Positions 43,432 through 52,177 of a stretch of DNA of 64,000 bases are shown here, in pieces (position 1 is the first letter of the stretch; every line of letters begins with the position of its first letter). The position numbers and the translations under genes are program-made. This DNA comes from Flavobacterium sp. 9R. Its GTDB lineage: Bacteria; Bacteroidota; Bacteroidia; Flavobacteriales; Flavobacteriaceae. The stretch lies in NCBI RefSeq assembly GCF_902506345.1, contig NZ_LR733413.1, positions 2,069,892 through 2,133,891 on the forward strand, read 5' to 3'. The notes under the pieces are model-generated. The model made no database searches. It was not told where the DNA came from and saw only the letters and a program-made list of their open reading frames with translations.

Positions 43432-43439
43432 CTGAATTA

Positions 43440-43463
43440 TCACTAAGGACTAATTACTAAATT
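43440..43463. repeat. Phrase repeat at the ahcY stop
   Basis: TCACTAAGGACTAATTACTA resembles the phrase at 10645-10684. It runs into the stop codon of ahcY. Confidence 0.4.
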
Positions 43464-44778
43464 AGTATCTGTAATATTCTGGTTTGAATGGACCTTGAAC
43501 TTCAACACCAATGTATTCTGCTTGATCTTGACGTAAAGTCTCTAATTCAACACCTAATTTAGCTAAGTGCAACATCGCTACTTTTTCATCTAAATGCTTT
43601 GGTAACATATACACTTCATTTTTGTAAGCAGCACTGTTTTTCCACAATTCGATTTGAGCCAAAGTTTGGTTAGTAAATGAGTTACTCATTACAAAACTTG
43701 GGTGACCTGTAGCACAACCAAGGTTTACCAAACGACCTTCTGCCAAAATGATGATGTCATTACCGTTGATAGTATATTTGTCAACTTGTGGTTTGATTTC
43801 GATTTTTGAAGCGCCGTGGTTTTTGTTCAACCAAGCCATATCAATTTCGTTATCAAAGTGTCCGATGTTACAAACGATAGTTTTGTCTTTCATTTTTTCA
43901 AAATGAGAACCCAAAACGATGTCTTTGTTTCCAGTTGTAGTAATAATGATATCAGCTGTAGCGATAACAGTATCTAATTTTTTAACTTCAAAACCGTCCA
44001 TTGCAGCTTGCAAAGCACAAATTGGATCAATTTCAGTAACCGTTACAATAGATCCAGCACCTCTAAAAGAAGCAGCTGTTCCTTTTCCTACGTCTCCGTA
44101 TCCACAAACGATTACTCTTTTTCCAGCCAACATAATATCTGTAGCACGACGAACTGCATCAACAGCAGATTCTTTACAACCGTATTTGTTGTCAAATTTA
44201 GATTTAGTAACAGAGTCGTTTACGTTGATCGCTGGCATTGGTAATGTTCCCGCTTTTACTCTTTCGTATAATCTGTGAACACCAGTAGTGGTTTCTTCAG
44301 ACAATCCTTTGATTCCGGCAACCAATTCTGGGTAACGATCAATAACCATATTAGTCAAATCTCCACCGTCATCCAAAATCATATTCAATGGTTTTCTGTC
44401 TTCACCAAAGAACAACGTTTGCTCAATACACCAGTCAAAAGACTCTTCGTCAAGACCTTTCCAAGCATACACCTGAATTCCAGCAGCAGCAATAGCAGCA
44501 GCAGCCTGATCTTGAGTAGAAAAAATGTTACAAGAACTCCAAGTCACTTCAGCTCCAAGCGCAATCAAAGTCTCGATCAAAACTGCAGTTTGAATCGTCA
44601 TATGTAAACATCCTGCAATACGAGCTCCCTTCAAAGGTTGTTCGTCTTTGTATTCTGCACGAAGCGCCATCAAACCTGGCATTTCAGCTTCTGCTAATTC
44701 AATTTCTTTTCTTCCCCAAGCTGCTAAGGAAATGTCTTTCACTTTGTAAGCCACATAAGGCATAGTTGCTGTACTCAT
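43462..44778 (-). CDS. ahcY: Adenosylhomocysteinase (SAH hydrolase)
   Basis: The 438-residue enzyme splits S-adenosylhomocysteine to adenosine and homocysteine. It has the substrate-binding [14 protein letters not shown] and DDGGDLTNM and the catalytic [15 protein letters not shown]. The NAD-binding [21 protein letters not shown] and [13 protein letters not shown] also match. The C-terminus ends FKPEYYRY, matching the conserved KPDHYRY end. Length is normal. Confidence 0.97.
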   Translation of the reverse strand: MSTATMPYVAYKVKDISLAAWGRKEIELAEAEMPGLMALRAEYKDEQPLKGARIAGCLHMTIQTAVLIETLIALGAEVTWSSCNIFSTQDQAAAAIAAAGIQVYAWKGLDEESFDWCIEQTLFFGEDRKPLNMILDDGGDLTNMVIDRYPELVAGIKGLSEETTTGVHRLYERVKAGTLPMPAINVNDSVTKSKFDNKYGCKESAVDAVRRATDIMLAGKRVIVCGYGDVGKGTAASFRGAGSIVTVTEIDPICALQAAMDGFEVKKLDTVIATADIIITTTGNKDIVLGSHFEKMKDKTIVCNIGHFDNEIDMAWLNKNHGASKIEIKPQVDKYTINGNDIIILAEGRLVNLGCATGHPSFVMSNSFTNQTLAQIELWKNSAAYKNEVYMLPKHLDEKVAMLHLAKLGVELETLRQDQAEYIGVEVQGPFKPEYYRY

Positions 44779-44931
44779 TTATAGTATATTTGTATATTGA
44801 AATTTTTTGCAAATTTACGTAATAAGTTTAGAAATAAACGAATTTCTATAAGATTTGTGAATTGTTTAATTCCTTAAGCGTTAGAATTTTAAATGCCTTG
44901 TCAATTGCACATACAAAGTTGGTCAACTATA

Positions 44932-45006
44932 AGGAGCTAATCCTGCTGTCCACTATATCTTGTATGGCGAACCCCGCCATACAAGGATGCCGTTCCCATC
45001 AGGGCT
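44932..45006 (-). repeat. Intergenic structured element, family E, copy 5
   Basis: On the minus strand AGCCCTGATGGGAACGGCAT leads to an 11-bp stem (plus strand CTTGTATGGCG / CGCCATACAAG), then GATATAGTGGACAGCAGGAT and AGCTCCT. It is the only copy in a divergent (promoter-containing) gap, between ahcY and the phosphopantetheinyl transferase gene. Confidence 0.78.
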
Positions 45007-45074
45007 AGGCAATGTGCTAAACAACAAGAGAATTGTATTCAAAAACCAAACTATAAACGACACCTTATTTACAA

Positions 45075-45719
45075 ATGCCGTTATTCAAAACCCTCCAGTA
45101 TACTCAAGAAACTACACTCTATGTCTGGCACATCACTGAGATGTTCTCGGATTTATACGAACAAGTACACTTGAACACAATTAGCACCCAACGACTCAAC
45201 GGAATGAAGTCGCAATTGCATCAGCGCGCCTTTTTGAGTGTTCGAAAATTACTAGCCGAAGCTGGATATACCGACTTTGATTTGTTTTATGATGCTTCAG
45301 GCAAGCCTCATTTGAACGACAAAAAATACATTTCCATTACGCATTCACACGAATTCTCGGCCATCATCATAAGCAATCAAACTGTCGGGATTGATATCGA
45401 ATTGCAACGAGAAAAAATCCTTCGCATCGCCGATAAATTTGTCGATACTGCTGAGTTATCTCGACTGCAAAGCTTCTCAACAGAAGATTATATTCGCAAG
45501 TTAACAGTAAAATGGGGCGCCAAAGAAGCCATTTTCAAAATATGCAACGAAAAAGGCATTAGTTTTAAGAACCACATCAAAGTCAGTCCATTTGAGTTAG
45601 ACCAAAAGGAAACCACAGCCATTTTGGATTTCGAAAAAAAGAAGCAATGGTTTACTATTTGTTTTGATGAGTTCGATTCATTTACTTTAGTTTATGCTTT
45701 TGAAAAAAACGAGCAATAG
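45075..45719 (+). CDS. 4'-phosphopantetheinyl transferase superfamily protein
   Basis: The 214-residue enzyme has the VGIDIELQRE motif (Mg-binding Asp and Glu) and WGAKEAIFKI (W-x-x-KE-A) of the Sfp/AcpS/EntD type. The spacing of about 50 residues between motifs fits Sfp-type enzymes. It transfers the 4'-phosphopantetheine arm from CoA to a carrier protein Ser. It starts a plus-strand operon. Confidence 0.87.
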   Translation: MPLFKTLQYTQETTLYVWHITEMFSDLYEQVHLNTISTQRLNGMKSQLHQRAFLSVRKLLAEAGYTDFDLFYDASGKPHLNDKKYISITHSHEFSAIIISNQTVGIDIELQREKILRIADKFVDTAELSRLQSFSTEDYIRKLTVKWGAKEAIFKICNEKGISFKNHIKVSPFELDQKETTAILDFEKKKQWFTICFDEFDSFTLVYAFEKNEQ

Positions 45720-45776
45720 TATGTATTCTTTCAGTAGTTTTGTGTCAACTCAGCAAATGGCTGTAAGATGATTATT

Positions 45777-46496
45777 ATGAAAAATATTTATCAAGATATT
45801 CTGTTGGCAAAAAAAGAAAAACGCAAGCTCCTTGCCATTCTTCTCGACCCCGATAAAATTGATTTGAATGCGGTTCCTGCTTTAATTCAAAAAGTGATAA
45901 ACGCTCCAGCCACACACGTTTTTATTGGTGGAAGCCACGTAACTCATAATATTATAGACGAGTTAATTCTAAAGATTAAAAGCAGTTGTGAGTTACCTAT
46001 TGTGCTTTTCCCTGGCAATCCATCTCAAATTTCTATTCACGCCGATGGTATTTTGTTTTTGTCCTTATTATCCGGTCGCAATCCCGATTTTTTAATCGAA
46101 CATCAGGTAAAAGCAGCTCCAATTCTCAAAAAAACCGACTTAGAAATTATTCCTACCAGTTATCTTTTGATAGAAAGTGGCAACGAAACGGCAGTAGCTC
46201 GGGTGAGTAAAACAACACCCATATCACGAATCGATGTCGAGGAGGTTTGTAATACCGCGATGGCAGGCGAAATGCTAGGGCATCAGCTCATTTATCTCGA
46301 AGCAGGAAGTGGCGCAAAACAATCGGTTCCACTAGAAATGATTCGGGAAGTTGCTAAAAACACCACTATTCCACTAGTTGTTGGCGGAGGTATTACCTCT
46401 TTGTTAGGGATACAAAATGCGTATGAAGCAGGAGCTGATTTGGTAGTAATAGGAACAGCTTTTGAAAAAAATCCTTCTTTTTTTGAAAATAAATAA
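45777..46496 (+). CDS. Geranylgeranylglyceryl/heptaprenylglyceryl phosphate synthase family protein
   Basis: The 239-residue TIM-barrel prenyltransferase shows LAILLDPDKID, HVFIGGSHVTHNII, IVLFPGNPSQIS, GILFLSLLSGRNPDFLIEHQ, YLEAGSGAKQSVP and the phosphate-binding VVGGGITS...GADLVVIGTAFE. Bacteroidota members attach a prenyl group to glycerol-1-phosphate. The ATG at 45777 is preferred over 45768. PnuC-family gene follows 13 bp downstream. Confidence 0.9.
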   Translation: MKNIYQDILLAKKEKRKLLAILLDPDKIDLNAVPALIQKVINAPATHVFIGGSHVTHNIIDELILKIKSSCELPIVLFPGNPSQISIHADGILFLSLLSGRNPDFLIEHQVKAAPILKKTDLEIIPTSYLLIESGNETAVARVSKTTPISRIDVEEVCNTAMAGEMLGHQLIYLEAGSGAKQSVPLEMIREVAKNTTIPLVVGGGITSLLGIQNAYEAGADLVVIGTAFEKNPSFFENK

Positions 46497-46509
46497 TACC
46501 CGATAAACA

Positions 46510-47142
46510 ATGATTGATTATTTTTTTGCACAATATAAAGACTATTCCACACTGATGGTTAGTCTGGAACTCATTGCCATTTTCTTTGGTTTAGCCAGTG
46601 TTTGGTTTGCCAAAAAAGATAATATTTTGGTATTTCCAACGGGTTTGGTTAGTACTTCAATCTATGCCTATTTGCTTTGGCAATGGGAGTTATTGGGCGA
46701 TTCGATGATCAATGTGTATTATTTTGTGATGAGTCTTTACGGTTGGTACCATTGGACACGCAAAAAAGGGGATGAAGTAGAATTTCCGATTTCACGGACT
46801 ACAAACAAAGATAAAACGTATGGACTTTTTATTTTTGTTTGTACGATTATTTTCGTCATAGTTGTGTATCTTTATTTTGGTAAATTTACTACTTGGTATT
46901 CTTATGTTGATACCTTATTGACGGCTATATTTTTTGTTGGCATGTGGTTAATGGCCAAACGAAAAATAGAGAATTGGATTTTTTGGATTATTGGAGATTG
47001 TATTTCAATACCATTATATTTTGCAAAAGGCTACACTTTTACCAGCCTTCAATACTTTATATTCACAATTATTGCCTTTTACGGTTATTTAGAATGGAAG
47101 AAAATCTTAGACAAAACACAAAAACAGGAGCTTCAGAAATAA
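46510..47142 (+). CDS. PnuC/PnuT-family vitamin transporter
   Basis: The 210-residue protein has seven or eight membrane segments and the Pnu motif YGWYHWTRKK (WxxW type). Pnu proteins import nicotinamide riboside (PnuC), thiamine (PnuT) or riboflavin (PnuX), using downstream kinases for trapping. The downstream TonB receptor carries a TPP riboswitch and the next gene is a NadR-type kinase, so both thiamine and nicotinamide riboside remain possible. It overlaps the kinase gene by 49 bp. Confidence 0.85.
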   Translation: MIDYFFAQYKDYSTLMVSLELIAIFFGLASVWFAKKDNILVFPTGLVSTSIYAYLLWQWELLGDSMINVYYFVMSLYGWYHWTRKKGDEVEFPISRTTNKDKTYGLFIFVCTIIFVIVVYLYFGKFTTWYSYVDTLLTAIFFVGMWLMAKRKIENWIFWIIGDCISIPLYFAKGYTFTSLQYFIFTIIAFYGYLEWKKILDKTQKQELQK

Positions 47143-49229
47143 TACGAATTGCCATTTTTGGGCCTGAATCTACAGGTAAAACCACTTTGGCGAAGCAATT
47201 AGCCGAGTATTATAAAACAGTTTGGGTACCCGAATTTGCACGCGACTATTTACAAGAAAAGTTAGATAGTGGTCGTGGTGTTTGTGACATTGATGATATG
47301 TTACCCATAGCTTATGGTCAAACCAAATTAGAAAACGAAAGTGCGGCTATAGCAAATACTTATTTGTTTTGTGATACAAATTTGATGGTGACCAAAGTGT
47401 TTTCTGAATTGTATTATAACTTTTGTGATTCGTTATTGGATAAAGCGGCTCGCACTCACCAATACGACCTTTTTTTTCTAACAGATATTGATGTGCCGTG
47501 GGAAGATGACGGCCTGAGAGACAGTCCTGAAGGGCGAGATTCCATTTTTTCCGTTTTTAGACAATCGCTAATAGATAATAAAAAGCCCTTTATTACACTA
47601 TCAGGGGATAAGGAAACACGCTTGAAAAAAGCCGTTTCCGTTCTAAATGATTTGAATGTTGCTAAAAAAATGGGTATTGATTCTCGAAATTTTGTTCAAA
47701 TTTATGAACACGGTATTCCACTAGAAAGAGTACGTGAACAATTAGAGTTTTATCAAAACGGAATTCCGAAGGCAATTCTTGATAGACCCGCAACAGTAAA
47801 TGATGGAATTTTGCGTCTTGCAACTGAAGATTTTTTAGATAAAGCTGCTTTTTTTGATGAGAACAAAGCAAGTTTGAAACTGATGAAGTTAGTTCCAGCT
47901 TCGGGAGCTGCAACACGAATGTTTAAGTTTTTGAATGAATTTCTAAGAGATTATCATTACGAGACGGAGAGTATTAATGCTTACATCAACAGAAAACGCG
48001 ATTTGGAGCTCTCGCTTTTTATTGTTGGGATGGATAAGTTCTCCTTTTTTGAAGCGATAGATAAGAGGCTTAAGACTGATTTTGCCGACTTTGAGTTTTG
48101 GCCAGCAGACAAAAAAAATTATTATTTCATAACGTATTTATTATATCCTGATTATTTCGATTTTGCGAGTAAACCTAAGGGTGTTTTGCCTTTTCATAAA
48201 TATTCAGATCACGTAGCAACTCCATTTGAGGAGCATCTCAACGAATGTGTGGCTTATGCAGCTGTTCAACAAAAAGGGCATTTGCATTTCACTATTACGG
48301 AATCCCATCAATTGTTGTTTGATAAATTAGAGCAAGAATTTAAAAGCAAAATCGAATCAGATTCCAATACTCTTATCGAAGTTGGATATTCCTATCAAGA
48401 TAAATCAACCGATTCTATTACAGTGGATACCAATAATCGTTTGGCTCGAAATCAAAATAAAGAACTTTTGTTCCGTCCTGGCGGTCACGGTGCTTTGATC
48501 GAAAATCTCAATGCTTTGGACGCTGATATTGTTTTTATCAAAAACATTGATAATGTTATTCAAAATCATATTGAGGCGATTGCCTTATATAAAAAGGGAT
48601 TAGCAGGTGTTTTACTTGGATTTCAACAACGTGTTTTTTCCTATTTAAGAGCCATTTATGGTCAAGAAGTAGGTGAAGATGAAGTTGATGAAATTGTTCT
48701 TTTCGTTCAAAAGGAACTCAATATAGAACTGGATAAAGGCTTTTCTAAGTTTACTTTTGATAATAAAATAAAAGAATTGATTCGAGTTTTAGATCGTCCT
48801 ATTCGTGTTTGCGGAATGGTTATTAATGAAGGCGAACCTGGTGGTGGTCCTTTTTGGGTAATTGATGGAAAGGGAAAAACAACTTTGCAGATTGTTGAAT
48901 CGTCTCAAGTTGATTTAAAAAATGAAAAACAGCAACTTATATTAGAAAGTGCTACTCATTTTAACCCCGTAGATTTGGTATGTGGAATCAAGAATTATCA
49001 AAACGAAAAATTTGATTTGACACGTTATGTTGATCCGCTTAGTGGGTTTATTTTAGAGAGAAAGTTAGGCAACGAAACTATTAAATCATATGAATTGCCA
49101 GGTTTATGGAATGGAGCTATGGCTAAATGGATAACGATTTTTGTTGAGGTTCCAATGGTGACTTTTAATCCAGTAAAAAATGTAAACGATTTACTGAAAC
49201 CAGCGCACCAGTTCCATCAAAGTTTGTAG
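47094..49229 (+). CDS. Fusion of NadR-type ribosylnicotinamide-kinase-like domain and DUF4301
   Basis: The ATG at 47094 (MEENLRQNTKTGASEIIRIA) gives 711 residues; the frame is open further upstream inside the Pnu gene. Residues about 18-185 are a NadR-type P-loop kinase: Walker A GPESTGKT (23-30), VPEFARDYL and LFCDTNLMVTKVF. From about 195 onward the sequence matches DUF4301, with LVPASGAATRMFKFL, GVLPFHKYSDHVATPFEEHL, LLFRPGGHGALIENLNALDADIVFIKNIDNV and VCGMVINEGEPGGGPFWV. The DUF4301 N-terminus (PASGAATRM) recalls nucleotidyltransferases. An internal ATG at 47670 (Met193) could start a separate DUF4301 protein. It sits between Pnu and arfB. Confidence 0.85.
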   Translation: MEENLRQNTKTGASEIIRIAIFGPESTGKTTLAKQLAEYYKTVWVPEFARDYLQEKLDSGRGVCDIDDMLPIAYGQTKLENESAAIANTYLFCDTNLMVTKVFSELYYNFCDSLLDKAARTHQYDLFFLTDIDVPWEDDGLRDSPEGRDSIFSVFRQSLIDNKKPFITLSGDKETRLKKAVSVLNDLNVAKKMGIDSRNFVQIYEHGIPLERVREQLEFYQNGIPKAILDRPATVNDGILRLATEDFLDKAAFFDENKASLKLMKLVPASGAATRMFKFLNEFLRDYHYETESINAYINRKRDLELSLFIVGMDKFSFFEAIDKRLKTDFADFEFWPADKKNYYFITYLLYPDYFDFASKPKGVLPFHKYSDHVATPFEEHLNECVAYAAVQQKGHLHFTITESHQLLFDKLEQEFKSKIESDSNTLIEVGYSYQDKSTDSITVDTNNRLARNQNKELLFRPGGHGALIENLNALDADIVFIKNIDNVIQNHIEAIALYKKGLAGVLLGFQQRVFSYLRAIYGQEVGEDEVDEIVLFVQKELNIELDKGFSKFTFDNKIKELIRVLDRPIRVCGMVINEGEPGGGPFWVIDGKGKTTLQIVESSQVDLKNEKQQLILESATHFNPVDLVCGIKNYQNEKFDLTRYVDPLSGFILERKLGNETIKSYELPGLWNGAMAKWITIFVEVPMVTFNPVKNVNDLLKPAHQFHQSL

Positions 49230-49230
49230 T

Positions 49231-49632
49231 ATGGAAATAGATCAAATCGTAAAAGAACTGCAATTTAAGGCGGTTAGAAGTAGTGGTGCTGGAGGGCAAA
49301 ACGTCAATAAAGTATCATCTAAAGTGGTTTTAACTTTTGATTTGAAACAATCTCAAGCCTTAACCGAGGAAGAGAAAATAGTATTAGAAAACAAATTAGC
49401 CAATAGATTAACGTCAGAACAACTTTTGATTTTGCATTGTGATGAAGACCGAAGTCAACTCAAAAACAAAGCTATTGTGATTAAACGTTTCTTAGCGATA
49501 ATCCGCGATGGATTGTTTGTTCCCAAAGAAAGAAAAGCCACTAAAATTCCAAAATCGGCCATAAGAAAACGAATTAAGGATAAAAAGAGTTTGTCAGATA
49601 TTAAACAATCTAGACGGAAACCCGATTTTTAG
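49231..49632 (+). CDS. arfB: Peptidyl-tRNA hydrolase ArfB (ribosome rescue)
   Basis: The 133-residue protein has the release-factor GGQ motif in SGAGGQNVNKVSSKV and a basic C-terminal tail (KERKATKIPKSAIRKRIKDKKSLSDIKQSRRKPDF) that binds the mRNA channel. This is the ArfB/YaeJ size and architecture, without a codon-recognition domain. It starts 1 bp after the DUF4301 fusion, so it is probably co-transcribed. Confidence 0.92.
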   Translation: MEIDQIVKELQFKAVRSSGAGGQNVNKVSSKVVLTFDLKQSQALTEEEKIVLENKLANRLTSEQLLILHCDEDRSQLKNKAIVIKRFLAIIRDGLFVPKERKATKIPKSAIRKRIKDKKSLSDIKQSRRKPDF

Positions 49633-49659
49633 TAGTTTCAAAAACTTTAAACTTTAGAC

Positions 49660-49689
49660 TTGGAACTTCAAACAAATGATTTATATTTG
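49660..49689 (+). promoter_or_regulatory. Promoter of the TPP-riboswitch transcript
   Basis: TTG (49660-49662) and TATATTTG (49682-49689) are spaced 19 bp, the Bacteroidota -33/-7 pattern. The predicted start, near 49695, matches the 5' end of the riboswitch. Confidence 0.78.
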
Positions 49690-49695
49690 CCCCGT

Positions 49696-49770
49696 CTCAA
49701 AGGGGTGCTCTAAATAACGAGCTGAGATCATACCCAAAGAACCTGGGCGGGTAATGCTGCCAAGGGAAAA
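49696..49770 (+). promoter_or_regulatory. TPP (THI-box) riboswitch
   Basis: The conserved blocks appear in order: AAAGGGGTGCTC, GAGCTGAGATCATACCC, AAGAACCTGGGCGGGTAATG and CTGCCAAGGGAA. This is the THI element consensus (GGGGUGC, CUGAGA, ACCC, GAACCUG, GGUAAUGC, AGGGA). It lies 109 nt before the TonB receptor ATG. No U-run terminator lies between, so control of translation is likely. Confidence 0.92.
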
Positions 49771-49771
49771 A

Positions 49772-49809
49772 ATGACAAAATTGTAGAGTGCACGCTATTG
49801 TCTTGTCAT
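49772..49809 (+). other. Linker hairpin of the TPP leader
   Basis: ATGACAA (49772-49778) and TTGTCAT (49803-49809) pair, with extra inner pairing (TAG/CTA), directly after the riboswitch aptamer. A second hairpin, CGTAAA 49862-49867 and TTTACG 49872-49877, ends one base before the TonB receptor ATG (49879-49881) and could block ribosome entry. Confidence 0.5.
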
Positions 49810-49878
49810 AGAAACAAATCATTTATTAATTTAAAACAAAAGAATAATTCCCCCTTTTATTCGTAAAACTATTTACGG

Positions 49879-52020
49879 ATGAGCACTTTATTTTATTCAA
49901 AAAGTACAAAGACAGTTCCTTTACGTCTTTTTTCTATTCTCTTTTTTCTATTCTCTAGTATCACTTTTGCACAAGTACAAGACACTACCAAAGTCAACCA
50001 ATTGGATGATGTTTTGGTCTCGGCAGTGCGTGTGACTTCTAAAACGCCGGTTTCTTTTAGCAATTTGACCAAAAAACAAATCCAGTTCCGCAATTTAGGT
50101 CAGGACATTCCAACGCTTATGAATTATATGCCTTCGGTGGTAACTACTTCGGATGCAGGTAATGGAATTGGTTATTCGGGAATACGCGTTCGTGGTAGTG
50201 ATGCCACCCGAGTAAACGTAACCATCAACGGAATTCCATACAATGATTCTGAAAGTCACGGTACCTATTGGGTGAATATGCCTGATTTCGTTTCTTCAGT
50301 TGAAAGTATTCAATTGCAGCGCGGTGTAGGAACTTCTACCAATGGTTCAGGAGCTTTTGGAGCGAGTTTGAATATGCTAACCGATTCGTATACCAAAGAA
50401 GCAAGTGCTGAAATTGCCAGCTCAGTAGGAAGTTTTAATACTTTGAAAAACACAGTTAAATTCAGTACGGGTTTATTAAACGACCATTTTGAAATCGCAG
50501 GACGTTTATCTGTTTTGCAATCTGACGGATACATTGACCGCGCTAGTTCAGACTTAAAATCGTATTTCTTGCAAGGGACTTATGTGGGGAAAACTACATT
50601 ACTAAAAGCCTTGGTTTTTGGAGGAAAAGAAAAAACATACCAAGCTTGGAACGGGATTGATGGGGCAACGCTGAATAGCAATCCCAGATTTAATTCCGCA
50701 GGAATGTATACAGACGAGGCGGGAAATACTCGTTTTTATGATAATGAAACCGATAACTACCAACAAGACCACTCGCAATTGCATTGGAACGAAAGATGGT
50801 CGGATAACTGGAGTTCTAATTTTGCCTTGCATTATACCAAAGGGAAAGGCTATTACGAAAATTACAAAGAAGATGCTAAGTTTTCTAGTTATGGTTTGAA
50901 TCCGATTGATGTGAATGGAACTACCATTAACAAAACTGATTTGGTGCGCCAAAAATGGTTAGATAATGATTTTTATGGGACTACTTTTTCTGCTAATTAT
51001 ACTACGGATGCCTTACAGTTAATTTTGGGTGGAGGTTACAATAAGTATGAAGGCCTTCATTTTGGAAAAGTAATTTGGGCGCGTTACGCTTCTCAAAGTG
51101 AGTTGGGAGATCGTTATTATGAAGATTTTGCCACGAAAACTGATGGGAACTTTTTTGCTAAAGCCAATTATCAAGTTTCAGAGCAATTGAGTTTGTATGG
51201 TGATTTGCAATACCGTCACGTACAGTACAAAGCCGATAGTCCAGAAACTGGGTTGGTCAATGATACCTTTCGTTTTTTTAATCCCAAAGCGGGTTTGAAT
51301 TATAAGTTCGACCAGGAGAACACGATGTATTTTTCGTATGCAAGAGCCAACCGCGAACCGAATCGCACCGATTATGAAAATGGTGGCGTGCAACCTGAAA
51401 CGTTAGATGACTTTGAATTGGGATGGCGTTTGAACAATGAAAAAATACAATTGAATACCAATATCTACTATATGGCATATAAAAACCAGTTGATTTTGAC
51501 TGGAAAATTAGATGATGTGGGAGCTCCTATTCGTTCAAATAGTGAAAAAAGCTATCGTTTAGGTCTTGAGGTGGATGCCACTATTGCTTTGTCAGAGCAG
51601 TGGATGGTTCGTCCTAACTTTACTTTAAGTGCTAATAAGAATGTAGATTTGAATGTTACAGGAACGTACTATGGAACAAAGGATATTGCTTATTCTCCTT
51701 CAGTAATTGTGGGCAATGTATTGGTGTTTTCGCCTATTAAAGCTTTGCATTTGTCTTTGTTGCAAAAATTTGTAGGAGAGCAATTTATGAACAACATCGA
51801 GTTGCCTGCTGCAAAACTGGCTGATTACTTTGTAAATGACTTCAATGTGAGCTACAGCTTTAAACCCAAAACAATCTTTAAAGAAATTGTGTTAAGCGGA
51901 TTAATGAATAATTTTTTGGATAAAAAGTATGTGTCTAACGGGTATATGTATGACATCTATCCTTCGTATTACCCACAAGCAGGTATTAATTTCTTAGCAG
52001 GATTGAATTTGAAATTTTAA
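49879..52020 (+). CDS. TonB-dependent outer-membrane receptor, predicted thiamine uptake
   Basis: The 713-residue protein has a signal peptide (to about residue 32, ITFAQ). The TonB-box-like DDVLVSAVRV leads to the plug (LMNYMPSVVTTSDAGNGIGYSGIRVRGSDATRVNVTINGIPYNDSESHGTYWVNMPDF) and a 22-strand-type barrel ending in AGINFLAGLNLKF. The TPP riboswitch in its leader places it in thiamine uptake. The periplasmic side could be handled by the Pnu-family transporter upstream. Confidence 0.9.
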   Translation: MSTLFYSKSTKTVPLRLFSILFFLFSSITFAQVQDTTKVNQLDDVLVSAVRVTSKTPVSFSNLTKKQIQFRNLGQDIPTLMNYMPSVVTTSDAGNGIGYSGIRVRGSDATRVNVTINGIPYNDSESHGTYWVNMPDFVSSVESIQLQRGVGTSTNGSGAFGASLNMLTDSYTKEASAEIASSVGSFNTLKNTVKFSTGLLNDHFEIAGRLSVLQSDGYIDRASSDLKSYFLQGTYVGKTTLLKALVFGGKEKTYQAWNGIDGATLNSNPRFNSAGMYTDEAGNTRFYDNETDNYQQDHSQLHWNERWSDNWSSNFALHYTKGKGYYENYKEDAKFSSYGLNPIDVNGTTINKTDLVRQKWLDNDFYGTTFSANYTTDALQLILGGGYNKYEGLHFGKVIWARYASQSELGDRYYEDFATKTDGNFFAKANYQVSEQLSLYGDLQYRHVQYKADSPETGLVNDTFRFFNPKAGLNYKFDQENTMYFSYARANREPNRTDYENGGVQPETLDDFELGWRLNNEKIQLNTNIYYMAYKNQLILTGKLDDVGAPIRSNSEKSYRLGLEVDATIALSEQWMVRPNFTLSANKNVDLNVTGTYYGTKDIAYSPSVIVGNVLVFSPIKALHLSLLQKFVGEQFMNNIELPAAKLADYFVNDFNVSYSFKPKTIFKEIVLSGLMNNFLDKKYVSNGYMYDIYPSYYPQAGINFLAGLNLKF

Positions 52021-52041
52021 TTTTTAGTTTACTTATTTTTA

Positions 52042-52074
52042 AAATCCAGCATCTTTTTGATGCTGGATTTTTTT
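52042..52074 (+). terminator. Terminator after the TonB receptor
   Basis: A 12-bp perfect stem (AAATCCAGCATC 52042-52053, GATGCTGGATTT 52059-52070) with a 5-nt loop is followed by a T-run. Confidence 0.9.
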
Positions 52075-52119
52075 GAAATATCACTAAAAGTGGGTATTGT
52101 GAAATGTTTTTTTTTCTTA

Positions 52120-52177
52120 CATTTTTGTAACGGTTAACCAAAAAACTTTTTATAAATTTAAAACCGTTACAAAAATG
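52120..52177 (+). promoter_or_regulatory. 16-bp perfect inverted repeat spanning the start codon of the small peptide gene
   Basis: CATTTTTGTAACGGTT (52120-52135) and AACCGTTACAAAAATG (52162-52177) are exact reverse complements separated by 26 bp. The right arm ends with the ATG (52175-52177) of the 76-residue gene. In RNA this could mask the start codon; in DNA it could be two operator half-sites. Confidence 0.7.

Noticed and set aside
46944..47093. Upstream extension of the kinase-DUF4301 gene
   Set aside because: The frame is open inside the Pnu gene, but that peptide is the out-of-frame reading of a conserved transporter; ATG 47094 is close to the kinase N-terminus.
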